From an uncultured Verrucomicrobiota bacterium (lineage in GTDB: Bacteria > Verrucomicrobiota > Verrucomicrobiia > Limisphaerales > UBA9464): a stretch of DNA of 13,953 bases. Numbering within the stretch: the stretch's first letter is position 1; every line of letters begins with the position of its first letter. This document shows positions 1 through 7,182 of the stretch, one piece after another. The notes under the pieces were generated by a model. The model did no database searches. It worked only from the letters and a program-made list of their open reading frames with translations, and was not told the DNA's origin. The stretch lies in contig CAIYFP010000197.1 in NCBI GenBank assembly GCA_903925515.1, positions 1-13,953 on the forward strand. Direction: 5' to 3'. Both the position numbers and the translations under genes were made by a program.

Positions 1-5
1 AGCAG

Positions 6-182
6 GTAGCCGGTGGTTGAGCGAAGCGACACCACCGGTCACCGATCCCCATCACCCTCCGCACCCGGGAGGGGTGCCAGCCCAGTCCGCCCCCGGCGCT
101 GGCATCCCTGCCGGGAGGCCGGGGTTCACGTTGGCACGGGTCCCCGTTGGTGTCGTCGCTTCGCTCCTCGACCACCGGCTAC
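6..182. repeat. Inverted-repeat (REP/MITE-like) element
   Basis: The outer arms are 6-33 and 149-182. The reverse complement of the right arm matches the left arm except for one substitution and two 3-nt insertions (GAG and GAC duplications). Both contain the core GTAGCCGGTGGT followed by GAGCGAAGCGAC. Inside, GGGTGCCAG (near 74) can pair with CTGGCATCC (near 103), so the element could fold into one long structured hairpin. No transposase is encoded inside. It resembles palindromic intergenic repeats I recall from Verrucomicrobiota and Planctomycetota; copy number cannot be judged from this window. Confidence 0.7.
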
Positions 183-401
183 AAGCTGGGAAGCCTCCGG
201 CTTCATGGCAGATGGACGCCAAGGTCACTTGGGATGTGGCCATCCGCGCCCATGCCGCGGTCGCCCATCCGCCACGAGGGCGTGTTGGCGCGCAGCGTGC
301 CGCAACCCGGCCGCTTGGGGATCGCGAGCCTCCTTCCTCCTTCCTCCTTACGCGCGGATTCGGGCGTCCCCCCATCAAGCCGCGGGTTGGCCGCCCCGAC
401 A

Positions 402-459
402 GGGTTCACGGGCCCAGTCAACCATGACCTGCTTTGGCCTGGGTCGTGGCGTGAACCCC
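402..459. repeat. Imperfect inverted repeat (hairpin)
   Basis: GGGTTCACG at 402-410 is the exact reverse complement of CGTGAACCC at 450-458. Inside them CCCAG and CTGGG can extend the stem imperfectly. The same 9-mer also occurs at 122-130 inside the first inverted-repeat element, so the two structures may belong to one family. The function is unknown, and there is no T-tract that would make it a typical terminator. Confidence 0.5.
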
Positions 460-646
460 GACACGGTGTCTCATGCGTTGTTTCCGTGAATCATGAAGCG
501 GGGAAGTCCCCGCGCAGGGATCGTGCGCGACGAGGGCGCCCCCCTCCGACCCCTCCCGATGGAGTCGGGCCGACCTCCGCCCTGCACGCGCATGTCACCC
601 CCTGTTTCCCCTTGAATCGCCGGCACAAAAAACCCATTTCCTCGCC

Positions 647-1417
647 ATGGCCTTTTCCCTCGCCTCAAAAAATGCCCTCGTCACGGGCGCCGGCTCCGGC
701 ATCGGACAAGCCATCGCGCTGCGATTCGCCCGCGCCGGAGCACATGTCATGGTCGCGGACGTGAACCTCCCGGCCGCCGAGTCCACGGTGGCCATGGTCC
801 ACGCCGCCGGAGGACGCGCCTCCTCGCTCCGCCTCGACGTCACCCGCGACGCCGACTTCACGGAGGCGCTCGCCCGCGTACCCGAGATCGACGTCCTTGT
901 GGCCAATGCCGGCATCGGCCATGTGGGCACCCTCCTCACCACCTCCATCCCCGACTTCGAGCGGATGCTTGCCGTCAACGTCACCGGGGTCCTGCGCACC
1001 CTGAAGGCATGGATGCCCGGCATGATTGCCCGCGGACGGGGCGCCGTCGTCGTGATGGGCTCCACGGCTGGGCTCGAAGGCCTCGTGGACCGCTTCTCGT
1101 ATTCCACCAGCAAGCATGCCGTCGTCGGCATGATGCGCTGCGCCGCCCTGGACCACGCCACCTCCGGGGTCCGTGTCAACGCCGTCTGCCCCGGCCGTGT
1201 CGAAACCCCCTTTGTCAGGGCACGCCTCGCCGAATACCCCGACCCCGAAGCCGCCCGCCGCGACATGTCCTCCACCCAGGCCATGCGCCGCATGGGATCG
1301 CCCGAGGAAGTCGCCGAGGCCGCGCTCTTCCTGGCGTCGGACGAGGCGTCCTTCGTCACCGGCGCCTGCTTGTCCGTCGATGGCGGGTGGACCGCCGGGA
1401 TGTTTCCCCGGGCCTAG
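647..1417 (+). CDS. SDR-family NAD(P)-dependent oxidoreductase
   Basis: A 256-residue classical short-chain dehydrogenase/reductase, the usual length for the family. It has the Rossmann glycine motif TGAGSGIG (13-20), an acidic residue after beta-2 (Asp38, favouring NAD(H)), NAG at 87-89, and the catalytic tetrad Asn111, Ser139, Tyr152 and Lys156 (YSTSK). PG follows at 182-183, and the C-terminus is DGGWTAGM. It should catalyse cytosolic oxidation or reduction of a hydroxyl/keto group. The substrate is not determinable. The insert around 185-212 (ETPFVRARLAEYPDPEAAR) recalls sugar-acid dehydrogenases such as 2-keto-3-deoxy-L-fuconate dehydrogenase, but this is only resemblance. No strong Shine-Dalgarno is visible. 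The gene stands alone, because a minus-strand remnant follows it. Confidence 0.93.
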   Translation: MAFSLASKNALVTGAGSGIGQAIALRFARAGAHVMVADVNLPAAESTVAMVHAAGGRASSLRLDVTRDADFTEALARVPEIDVLVANAGIGHVGTLLTTSIPDFERMLAVNVTGVLRTLKAWMPGMIARGRGAVVVMGSTAGLEGLVDRFSYSTSKHAVVGMMRCAALDHATSGVRVNAVCPGRVETPFVRARLAEYPDPEAARRDMSSTQAMRRMGSPEEVAEAALFLASDEASFVTGACLSVDGGWTAGMFPRA

Positions 1418-1433
1418 CCCCTCGCCAAGAGGG

Positions 1434-1841
1434 TCAATCCCTGCATCGCGAGTCGATCCGGATCGTCACCGGCCCGTCGTTGCCGGGGTGAACCTGCATG
1501 GCCGCGCCGAACACGCCCGTCGCAACGCGGCCGCCCGTCCAGGCATCAAGCCGCGCCCGCATGAACCCATTGGGCGGCACGGCGGCCCCTGGCCTTGCCG
1601 CCTCCCCAGACGCGCGCCGGTTCCCCTCCCGCGTGCCGGCCATCCACGTGAACGGGCTCGCCAGCAGGCTCGTCCCGGACCCGTCCACCGCCAACCCGTT
1701 CATCACGCCGTCCGCGTCGTCGAATCCCCGAAGAACCGCAAGCCCGGACCCCAGCCACTCGACATCGGCCGCGGGCCGTCCACTGCCATCTGGCTCCCGG
1801 GCGGGAACGATGGTATGGACTCCAGGACATGAAGCATCCAC
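1434..1841 (-). pseudogene. dtd: D-aminoacyl-tRNA deacylase-like remnant, N-terminus missing
   Basis: The 135-codon frame (GTG at 1841) aligns along most of its length with Dtd, which removes D-amino acids from mischarged tRNA. Recognisable parts are FDDADGVMN (Dtd F-x-D-x-x-G-x-MN), SPFTW in place of the catalytic SQFTL motif, GTREGNRR, and a C-terminal TGVFGAAMQV then NDGPVT (Gly-cisPro motif kept). The first 15-25 residues of Dtd, including the conserved start resembling M-R-A-V-x-Q-R-V, are absent in this frame, and I could not find them in other frames upstream. Its 5' end overlaps the oppositely oriented lipoprotein gene by 13 nt. Loss of the N-terminal strand and the Gln-to-Pro change in SQFTL argue for a decayed gene. 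A diverged, functional short paralogue is possible because the frame is intact. Confidence 0.6.
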
Positions 1842-1957
1842 GCCGCATGATTGTTTGGGGCGCCGCCTTACTCGCCATGGCCACCCTCGCCTTGGGTTGC
1901 AAGTCCGCGTCGGGAAGCCGCGAGTTCATCCCGGGCAAGGGCTGGCGTCCCACGTGA
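1829..1957 (+). CDS. Small lipoprotein (42 aa)
   Basis: ATG at 1829 opens a 42-codon frame: a basic n-region (KHPRR), a hydrophobic core (IVWGAALLAMATLAL), a lipobox LALGC with the lipidated Cys at residue 24, then an 18-residue mature tail ending EFIPGKGWRPT. This is a textbook type II signal peptide on an extremely short protein. AGGA lies only one base before the ATG, so the second Met (codon 7, position 1847) is an alternative start with better spacing to upstream sequence. The mature peptide would be anchored in a membrane. Its function is unknown, though I recall tiny verrucomicrobial lipoproteins with similar PGKGW tails. It lies between the dtd-like remnant and the TIM-barrel gene. 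Confidence 0.68.
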   Translation: MKHPRRMIVWGAALLAMATLALGCKSASGSREFIPGKGWRPT

Positions 1958-2081
1958 GGCAGGGGCCTCCGTCCGATGGCGCATCACGGGATCGCGCCCA
2001 ACACGCCGCCTTCCCCGTCCCGGGCCCGCCATTTCCCCGCGACTTGAAACTTGAACCCCCGCCCGTCCCATGGGGCATCCT

Positions 2082-2110
2082 CTCCGCGCCCTGCGCACAC
2101 CGGCGCGGGG
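2082..2110 (+). promoter_or_regulatory. Leader hairpin upstream of the TIM-barrel gene
   Basis: CTCCGCGCC (2082-2090) pairs with GGCGCGGGG (2102-2110) as a 9-bp stem with one G-U pair and an 11-nt loop, 37 nt before the ATG at 2148. There is no T-tract after it. It may be an mRNA leader or stability structure, or chance in GC-rich DNA. Confidence 0.25.
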
Positions 2111-2147
2111 CTTCACCACAGTTACATCAACACGAAGCGCCATCACC

Positions 2148-3032
2148 ATGCCCAATCCCTGGACCGGCCAAGGCAACCCCTACACCCGCAAGGAAGTCAT
2201 CGAGCGGCTCCGCGCCACCCTCAAGAAGGGCAACGCCATCATCGCGGCCGGCGCGGGCACCGGCATCAGCGCCAAGTTCATCGAGAAGGGCGGCGCCGAT
2301 CTCGTCATCATCTACAACTCCGGGCGCTTCCGCATGATGGGCCATGGCTCCACCTGCGGCATGATGGCCTACGGAGACGCCAACGCCATCGCCATGGAGA
2401 TTGGCGAATACGAGGTCCTTCCCGTCGTCGAGGAGGTCCCCGTCATCTGCGGCGTCCATGCCAGCGACCCACGCCGCCGGATGTGGCACTGGCTCGGACG
2501 CGTCAAGGAGATGGGCTTCTCGGGCGTCAACAACTTCCCCACCCACACCATCGTCGATGGCCACTTCCGAAACGTCCTCGAGGAAACCGGCATGTCCGTC
2601 CGCAAGGAGTACGAGATGGTCGCCCTCGCCCGCCGCATGGACCTGTTCTCCGTCGTCTATGTCGGCACCCCCGAGGAGGCCGTCGAGATGGCCAAGGCCG
2701 GCGCCGACGCCATCATCTCCCACGTCGGCACCACCGTCGGCGGCTCCATTGGCGTCACCAAGGCCGTCGTCACATGGGACTTCGCCATCCAGCGAACCCA
2801 GGAAATCATCGACGCCGTCCGCCGCGTCCGGAAGGACGTCCTCTTCCTCGCCCACGGCGGCCCCATCAACACGCCCGCCGACGCCGAACGCATCATGAAG
2901 CACACCGACGCCGTTGGTTTTGTCGGTGCCAGCTCGCTCGAACGCATGGGAGTCGAGGCGTCCCTCACCCAGCTCACCCGTGATTTCAAGGCCCTCAAGG
3001 CCCCTGCCGCCAGGAAGACCCTCCGCCGCTGA
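2148..3032 (+). CDS. Phosphoenolpyruvate hydrolase family TIM-barrel protein
   Basis: A 294-residue protein of the PEP_hydrolase / IGPS-like TIM-barrel family (the barrel domain found in Tm-1-like proteins). Family signatures are AAGAGTGISAKFIEKGGADL (33-52), the YNSGRFRM segment (56-63), GSTCGMMAYGDAN (67-79), VNNFPTH (127-133), SHVGTTVGGSIG (191-202) and LAHGGPINTP (234-243). These are the strand-end loops of a barrel likely to bind a phosphorylated or carboxylated small molecule. The real substrate of the family is poorly defined, so PEP hydrolysis is only the inherited name. The ATG at 2148 is chosen because the N-terminus MPNPWTG is typical and homology begins just after it. The cupin gene follows after 5 nt, suggesting co-transcription and a shared catabolic role. 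Confidence 0.88.
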   Translation: MPNPWTGQGNPYTRKEVIERLRATLKKGNAIIAAGAGTGISAKFIEKGGADLVIIYNSGRFRMMGHGSTCGMMAYGDANAIAMEIGEYEVLPVVEEVPVICGVHASDPRRRMWHWLGRVKEMGFSGVNNFPTHTIVDGHFRNVLEETGMSVRKEYEMVALARRMDLFSVVYVGTPEEAVEMAKAGADAIISHVGTTVGGSIGVTKAVVTWDFAIQRTQEIIDAVRRVRKDVLFLAHGGPINTPADAERIMKHTDAVGFVGASSLERMGVEASLTQLTRDFKALKAPAARKTLRR

Positions 3033-3037
3033 TCCCC

Positions 3038-3439
3038 ATGCCCCTGCACCGCTTCATCACCGAGGCCGAGGCCCTCAAGGAGGAATACAAGGGCCGCACC
3101 AACTACTGGATGGTCCGGCCCGAGGTCTGCCAAGCCCGGGACATCCAGGTCTGCCGCGCCGTCCTCCCCCGCGGCGAGGGCCACAACTTCCACACCCACC
3201 CCGAGCTCGAGGAGGTCATCTACGTCCTCTCCGGCTCCATCGAGCAATGGGTCGAACAGGAAAAGCGCATGCTCCACCCCGGCGAGGCCGCCCACATCCC
3301 CAAGGGCGTCGTCCATGCCACCTTCAACCCCGGCACCGAGGACGCCATCATCCTCGCCATCCTCTCCCCCGCCGCCGCAGCGGGCCCGTTCATGGTCGAT
3401 GTCAGCCACGAGGAGCCGTGGCGCGACCTTCGCCCATGA
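3038..3439 (+). CDS. Cupin domain-containing protein
   Basis: A 133-residue single-domain cupin. Motif 1 runs from Gly46 to Gly66 with probable metal ligands His52, His54 and Glu58. Motif 2 is the exact pattern G-X5-P-X-G-X2-H-X3-N (Gly82 to Asn97), giving the fourth ligand His93. It is therefore a small beta-barrel metalloprotein, perhaps an isomerase, a dioxygenase or a small-molecule binding protein; the substrate is unknown. It starts 5 nt after the TIM-barrel stop, and its own TGA overlaps the hisH ATG (ATGA), so translation is probably coupled in both directions. The tail HEEPWRDLRP is typical of cupins that sit beside sugar or carboxylate catabolic enzymes. Confidence 0.88.
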   Translation: MPLHRFITEAEALKEEYKGRTNYWMVRPEVCQARDIQVCRAVLPRGEGHNFHTHPELEEVIYVLSGSIEQWVEQEKRMLHPGEAAHIPKGVVHATFNPGTEDAIILAILSPAAAAGPFMVDVSHEEPWRDLRP

Positions 3440-4065
3440 TCGCCCTCCTCGACTACGGCGCCGGCAACATCCGCAGCGTCGAGAAAGCCCTCTCCGCAGT
3501 CGGCGCCAACGTCCGGAGGCTCGACTCGCCCCTCGGACTGGACCATGCGCGGGCCGTCGTCCTGCCCGGAGTCGGCGCGTTCGACGACTGCATCCACGCG
3601 CTGCAACGCCAGCGCCTTGTTGACGCCGTTCGCGACTGGATCCTTGCCGGAAGGCCATTCCTCGGGATCTGCGTCGGCTACCAGGCCCTCTTCGACCGAA
3701 GCGACGAGTTCAACTCCTGCGCCCTTGGCCTCGGCATCTTCAAGGGGCCCGTCGTGCGCTTCCAGCCCACCCCGGAGGAGCCCCACCTCAAGATCCCCCA
3801 GATCGGCTGGAACCAAGTCGAGGTCATCCAACCCGCCTGCCCCCTCTTCCACGGGATCCCCTCCGGCGCGTACTTTTACTTTGTCCATTCCTACCACCCG
3901 CGGCCCGCCGACCCCGCCATCATCGCCGGCCGCACCACCTACGGCACCCCGTTCGCTTCCGCCGTCTGGCACGGAAACGTCTTCGCCACCCAGTTCCACC
4001 CCGAGAAAAGCCAGGCCAACGGCCTCAGGCTCCTCGGGAACTTCCTTCGCTGGGCCACCCGGTAG
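3436..4065 (+). CDS. hisH: Imidazole glycerol phosphate synthase subunit HisH
   Basis: A 209-residue class I glutamine amidotransferase, normal length for HisH. HisH hydrolyses glutamine and passes ammonia to HisF, which makes imidazole glycerol phosphate and AICAR in histidine biosynthesis. Visible features are the start IALLDYGAGNIRSVEKAL, oxyanion segment PGVGAF (45-50), nucleophile Cys79 in GICVGYQ, the HisH-specific KIPQIGWN (119-126) and YFVHSY (148-153), and the triad partners His188 and Glu190 in QFHPEKS. It overlaps the cupin stop by ATGA. No hisF, hisA or other his gene is in the window, so it is separated from its partner, or they lie elsewhere as is common in genomes with scattered his genes. 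Convergent moeA follows after 43 nt. Confidence 0.95.
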   Translation: MIALLDYGAGNIRSVEKALSAVGANVRRLDSPLGLDHARAVVLPGVGAFDDCIHALQRQRLVDAVRDWILAGRPFLGICVGYQALFDRSDEFNSCALGLGIFKGPVVRFQPTPEEPHLKIPQIGWNQVEVIQPACPLFHGIPSGAYFYFVHSYHPRPADPAIIAGRTTYGTPFASAVWHGNVFATQFHPEKSQANGLRLLGNFLRWATR

Positions 4066-4108
4066 CAGCCCTGAGGCCAGCCCCCGCGGCGTTCCACCGC
4101 TCCGCCCC

Positions 4109-5323
4109 TCACCAGACCACCACCCTGACGACGGTGTCCGTCGCAAGGCTCGTCATCGGCGGCACATCCACCAGACCATTGGCAAGGGCCATCGACGACA
4201 GGACGTGCGACGCCTGCACCCCCGTCGGCCGCACCGTCCCGTCCTCCTCGACCCGCACCCGCATGAAGTGACGTCGTCGGTCAGGATTGTTCAGCGGTGC
4301 CGCGAGGATCCCCGGCCGCGTCGGGGGCAATGGCCGCGGGCACCCCGCGAGGACGCGCAGCACCGGCAAAACCATGAGAACCGTCGTCACGAACGCCGAC
4401 ACCGGGTTGCCCGGCACCCCAAGCAACAGCGTCTCGCCCCGTTGCCCCGCGAAGAACGGCTTCCCTGGCTTCAGGGCGAGCTTCCACAGGTCGATCCCGA
4501 ACCCCGCCTCGGTCGCCACGTCCCGAAGATGATCATGGTCGCCCACCGACGCCCCGCCCACCGTCAGGACCACAAGCGCCCTCGCCGACGCATCCTCCAG
4601 CGCGACCCGGATCAACGCCGGGTCGTCCGGCACCGTCGCCGTGGACGCCACCCGCCCGCCCACGGACTCGCAAAGCCATGCCAGCGGGCCAAGGTTGCAC
4701 TCATGCACGCGCCCGGGCATCCATGGCCGTCCGGGCGGAACCAACTCCGTCCCCGTACCTATCAACGCCACCGTCGGCGCAGGATGCAACGGCACCGAGC
4801 CCATGCCCGCCGCCATCAGCAAGGCAAGGCGCTGGGCGTCGAGCGCGTCGCCCCGGCGTGCCACCCGCTCGCCAGCCTTCACGTCTTCGCCCCGGATCCG
4901 GATCCCCTCCCATGGCTTCGCCGCCTCCAGCAACGCGACCGTCCCGCCCTCGTCCGCGTCGCAGTCCTCCTGCATCACCACCGCGTCGGCCCCGGCTGGC
5001 AACGGGGCGCCCGTGAAGATTCGGACGGCCTCGCCCTGCCCCAGAGCGGGAGGCGCGGCCGTGCCGGCGGCGGACTCGCCCACAAGACGAAGGATCGCAG
5101 GCTTGCCGCCCACCGGCAGGGTGTCGGCCGCCCGGACGGCGTAACCATCGACGGCGGCGTTGTCGAACGGCGGGAGCGGGACGGTTGAAGCCACGTCCGC
5201 GCCAATCCATCGCGGACGCCTCGGGCCGTCCGGCCCGGCCATGGGCGCCAACGGCTCGCTTGCGGGCGGCCGGGCGTGAAGGTTGCCGAGCAGGCGTTGG
5301 AGGGCTTCCTCGTACGGGATCAT
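4109..5323 (-). CDS. moeA: Molybdopterin molybdotransferase MoeA
   Basis: A 404-residue MoeA (E. coli MoeA has 411), which inserts molybdate into adenylylated molybdopterin to finish molybdenum cofactor. Motifs: LPPFDNAAVDGYAVRA (50-65) with the catalytic Asp59, RIFTGAPLP (101-109), VMQED (116-120), GTGTEL (189-194, where TGDEL is commoner), VGGASVGDHD (255-264), KPGKPFF (285-291) and GVPGNPVSA (302-310). The start at 5323 (MIPYEEAL) is chosen because it gives the family N-terminus and lies 16 nt after the oppC stop; upstream in-frame codons would run into oppC. It is the last gene of the minus-strand unit, an unexpected partner for a peptide importer. No other molybdenum-cofactor gene is in the window. 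Confidence 0.95.
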   Translation of the reverse strand: MIPYEEALQRLLGNLHARPPASEPLAPMAGPDGPRRPRWIGADVASTVPLPPFDNAAVDGYAVRAADTLPVGGKPAILRLVGESAAGTAAPPALGQGEAVRIFTGAPLPAGADAVVMQEDCDADEGGTVALLEAAKPWEGIRIRGEDVKAGERVARRGDALDAQRLALLMAAGMGSVPLHPAPTVALIGTGTELVPPGRPWMPGRVHECNLGPLAWLCESVGGRVASTATVPDDPALIRVALEDASARALVVLTVGGASVGDHDHLRDVATEAGFGIDLWKLALKPGKPFFAGQRGETLLLGVPGNPVSAFVTTVLMVLPVLRVLAGCPRPLPPTRPGILAAPLNNPDRRRHFMRVRVEEDGTVRPTGVQASHVLSSMALANGLVDVPPMTSLATDTVVRVVVW

Positions 5324-5339
5324 GGTCAGGCAAGGTTTC

Positions 5340-6263
5340 CTAGCCACGGGACGGGGGATCAAGCGCGTCGCGCAGGCCATCGGCCACGGCGTTCAGCGCA
5401 AGGAGCGTCCATGCAAGCAGGCCGCCCGGGAACACCAGCAGCCACCACCGAACCTCGATCGGGTTGAGCTGCCGGGCCCCGTCCTCGATCAACGTCCCGA
5501 GCGACGCGTCCGGCGGACGAATGCCCATCCCAAGGAAGCTCAGGAAGGACTCGTAAAGGATCACAGACGGCACCGTCAGCGAGGCGTAGGCGAGCACCAC
5601 GCCAAGCACGTTGGGCAGCAGGTGCCGCGACAGGATGAAGAACGGCGACGCGCCCGCGAGGCGGCTCGCAAGGACGAACGGGCGGGCTCGAAGCGCAAGG
5701 ACCTGCCCCCGGACGATCCGGGCCGTGTTGAGCCATGAGATGGCCCCGAGGCACGCAACCATCAACACCATGCGCGCCGCCCCGGCCAACCCCGGGAAAA
5801 CCTCCCTCAACATCCGCGTCAGCGCCGCCTCCGCCGTCCCAAGGACCAGCATCACGAAGATGATGTTCGGAAGCGCATGCAACAGGTCCACCGCGCGCAT
5901 CAGGAGGGCATCCACGCGCCCGCCGGCATACCCGGACACCAGCCCGTACGCCGTGCCGATCACCACGCTCAACAACGCACCCATCAACCCTGCAAGCACC
6001 GAGACACGCGCGCCCCCGATGCACCGCGCAAGCACGTCGCGCCCGTGGATGTCCGTCCCGAAGGGATGCCTTCCGGACGGGGGCTGGAACGTGTCGTTGG
6101 AATGGACATGGGGATCGATCCCATGGAACGCCGGCCCCAGCACGAGGACCATGGCGAGCAGGAGAAGGAACGCCGCGCCAAGCGTCGCCGGGCGATGCGC
6201 AAGGAACCGTCTCCGGGCCTCCCGTGCCGGCATGCGGACGTCGCCATGGAGGACCTCAGGCAT
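5340..6263 (-). CDS. oppC: Oligopeptide ABC transporter permease, OppC type
   Basis: A 307-residue inner-membrane permease of the OppC/DppC family. It begins with a cytoplasmic N-terminus, TM1 at about 25-47 and a periplasmic loop, followed by the OppC signature HPFGTDIHGRDVLAR (66-80) and GGARVSV. The ATPase-coupling EAA loop is ASRLAGASPFFILSRHLLPNV (about 199-219). ESFLSFLGMGIRPP near the end is also typical. ATG at 6263 is preferred: it overlaps the end of oppB by 8 nt, consistent with coupling, and removes an unlikely 15-residue extension. With OppB it would form the heterodimeric channel for peptides delivered by the OppA-like lipoprotein. Peptides are inferred from family; nickel or sugar substrates are also known. 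Confidence 0.92.
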   Translation of the reverse strand: MPEVLHGDVRMPAREARRRFLAHRPATLGAAFLLLLAMVLVLGPAFHGIDPHVHSNDTFQPPSGRHPFGTDIHGRDVLARCIGGARVSVLAGLMGALLSVVIGTAYGLVSGYAGGRVDALLMRAVDLLHALPNIIFVMLVLGTAEAALTRMLREVFPGLAGAARMVLMVACLGAISWLNTARIVRGQVLALRARPFVLASRLAGASPFFILSRHLLPNVLGVVLAYASLTVPSVILYESFLSFLGMGIRPPDASLGTLIEDGARQLNPIEVRWWLLVFPGGLLAWTLLALNAVADGLRDALDPPSRG

Positions 6264-7179
6264 GACGAATCCTCGGGTCGAGCCACCGATGGGCGAGGTC
6301 CGTGGCAAGGTTCAGGACCAGCAACAGGAACGAGTACACGACGACCAGCCCCGTCATCAGCGTGTAGTCGCGGCTGAAGAAGCTGTTGGTGAAGAACGCA
6401 CCCGTCCCCGGCACCTGGAAGATGCGCTCGACCACGAACGAACCCGTCAGCAGGTCCGCAAGCATCGGCCCCGCGTACGAGACCACCGGGACCAACGCCG
6501 GCCGCATCGCATGCCGCCACAGGATGCCCCCCGGGGAAACTCCCTTCGCCCTCGCCGCAAGGATGAACGGCGACCGCAACACCTCCGCCAACCCCTCCCG
6601 CATCAACCGCGCCACCCGCGCCGCAAAGTACAATCCCAGCGCCATCACCGGCAGGATCGCATGCGATGGCGAGCCCCAGCCCGCCACGGGGAACCATCCG
6701 GCCCCCAGCGAAAGCCCCAGCACCAGCAGCGGCGCCAGCACGAACGTCGGGATGCATGCCCCCGCCAGCACCAGCACCGTCCCAAGCCAGTCCGGCCAAC
6801 GTCCACGCCACACCGCGCCGGCCGCGCCCACCGGGATGCCCAGCCCCATCGCCGTCCCAAACGCCAGCCATCCCAGGGTCATCGAGACGGGGAGGGCCTG
6901 CGCGAGGATCTCGTTGACGCCGTGGTGACGGTACTTGAGCGACGGCCCAAGGTCGCCCCGGGCAAGGCCCCCAAGGTATCGCACGTATTGCCGCCCAAGC
7001 GGCTCGTCGAGGTGGTACCGGGCCTTGAGGGCCGCCTCCACCTCCCTCGACGCCGGCGCGCGCTCGCGGTCGAACGGACCGCCCGGCGCCGCCCGCATCA
7101 GGAAGAACGCCAGCGTCGCCACCACCCACACGAGGAGCGGGATCGCAAGAATGCGGCGAACCAGGGCTCGGGCATCCAT
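6256..7179 (-). CDS. oppB: Oligopeptide ABC transporter permease, OppB type
   Basis: A 307-residue inner-membrane permease. N-terminal TM (about 10-30) followed by MRAAPGGPFDRER is the usual OppB start. YHLDEPLGRQYVRYLGGLARGDLGPSL (55-81) is the family periplasmic segment. The EAA loop is AARAKGVSPGGILWRHAMRPAL (208-229), and E-R-I-F-Q-V-P-G-T-G follows at 251-260. Five to six membrane segments are visible. It starts 3 nt after the oppA stop and overlaps the start of oppC by 8 nt, so the three genes are clearly one unit. No ATPase (OppD/OppF) gene is found between here and the window end on this strand. Confidence 0.94.
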   Translation of the reverse strand: MDARALVRRILAIPLLVWVVATLAFFLMRAAPGGPFDRERAPASREVEAALKARYHLDEPLGRQYVRYLGGLARGDLGPSLKYRHHGVNEILAQALPVSMTLGWLAFGTAMGLGIPVGAAGAVWRGRWPDWLGTVLVLAGACIPTFVLAPLLVLGLSLGAGWFPVAGWGSPSHAILPVMALGLYFAARVARLMREGLAEVLRSPFILAARAKGVSPGGILWRHAMRPALVPVVSYAGPMLADLLTGSFVVERIFQVPGTGAFFTNSFFSRDYTLMTGLVVVYSFLLLVLNLATDLAHRWLDPRIRHA

Positions 7180-7182
7180 GGC

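Larger units (their letters stand above)
1..646. other. Gene-poor intergenic region with inverted repeats
   Basis: I find no convincing coding region here. The open frames are low-complexity, rich in Arg, Pro and Gly, overlap each other on both strands and resemble no family I know. The stretch holds a large inverted-repeat element (6-182), a short palindrome at 190-204 (GAAGCC and GGCTTC around a 3-nt loop), a second hairpin element (402-459), and a compact hairpin at 498-513 (GCGGGG and CCCCGC around AAGT) with no T-tract after it. The SDR gene starts at the right edge. I see no clear promoter. Confidence 0.7.

Noticed and set aside
13..764. Several open frames on both strands (up to 205 codons) in the left intergenic region
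   Set aside because: They overlap each other, run across the inverted repeats, are rich in Arg/Pro/Gly/Ser and show no recognisable domain; long chance frames are expected at this GC content.
2657..4146. Long minus-strand frames opposite the TIM barrel, cupin and hisH
   Set aside because: Mirror-image composition (Gly/Asp/Val-rich) of real + strand genes with intact catalytic motifs.
3545..5188. 547-codon + strand frame across hisH and moeA
   Set aside because: It crosses the convergent ends of two clearly recognised genes and has a Ser/Pro/Arg-rich nonsense composition.
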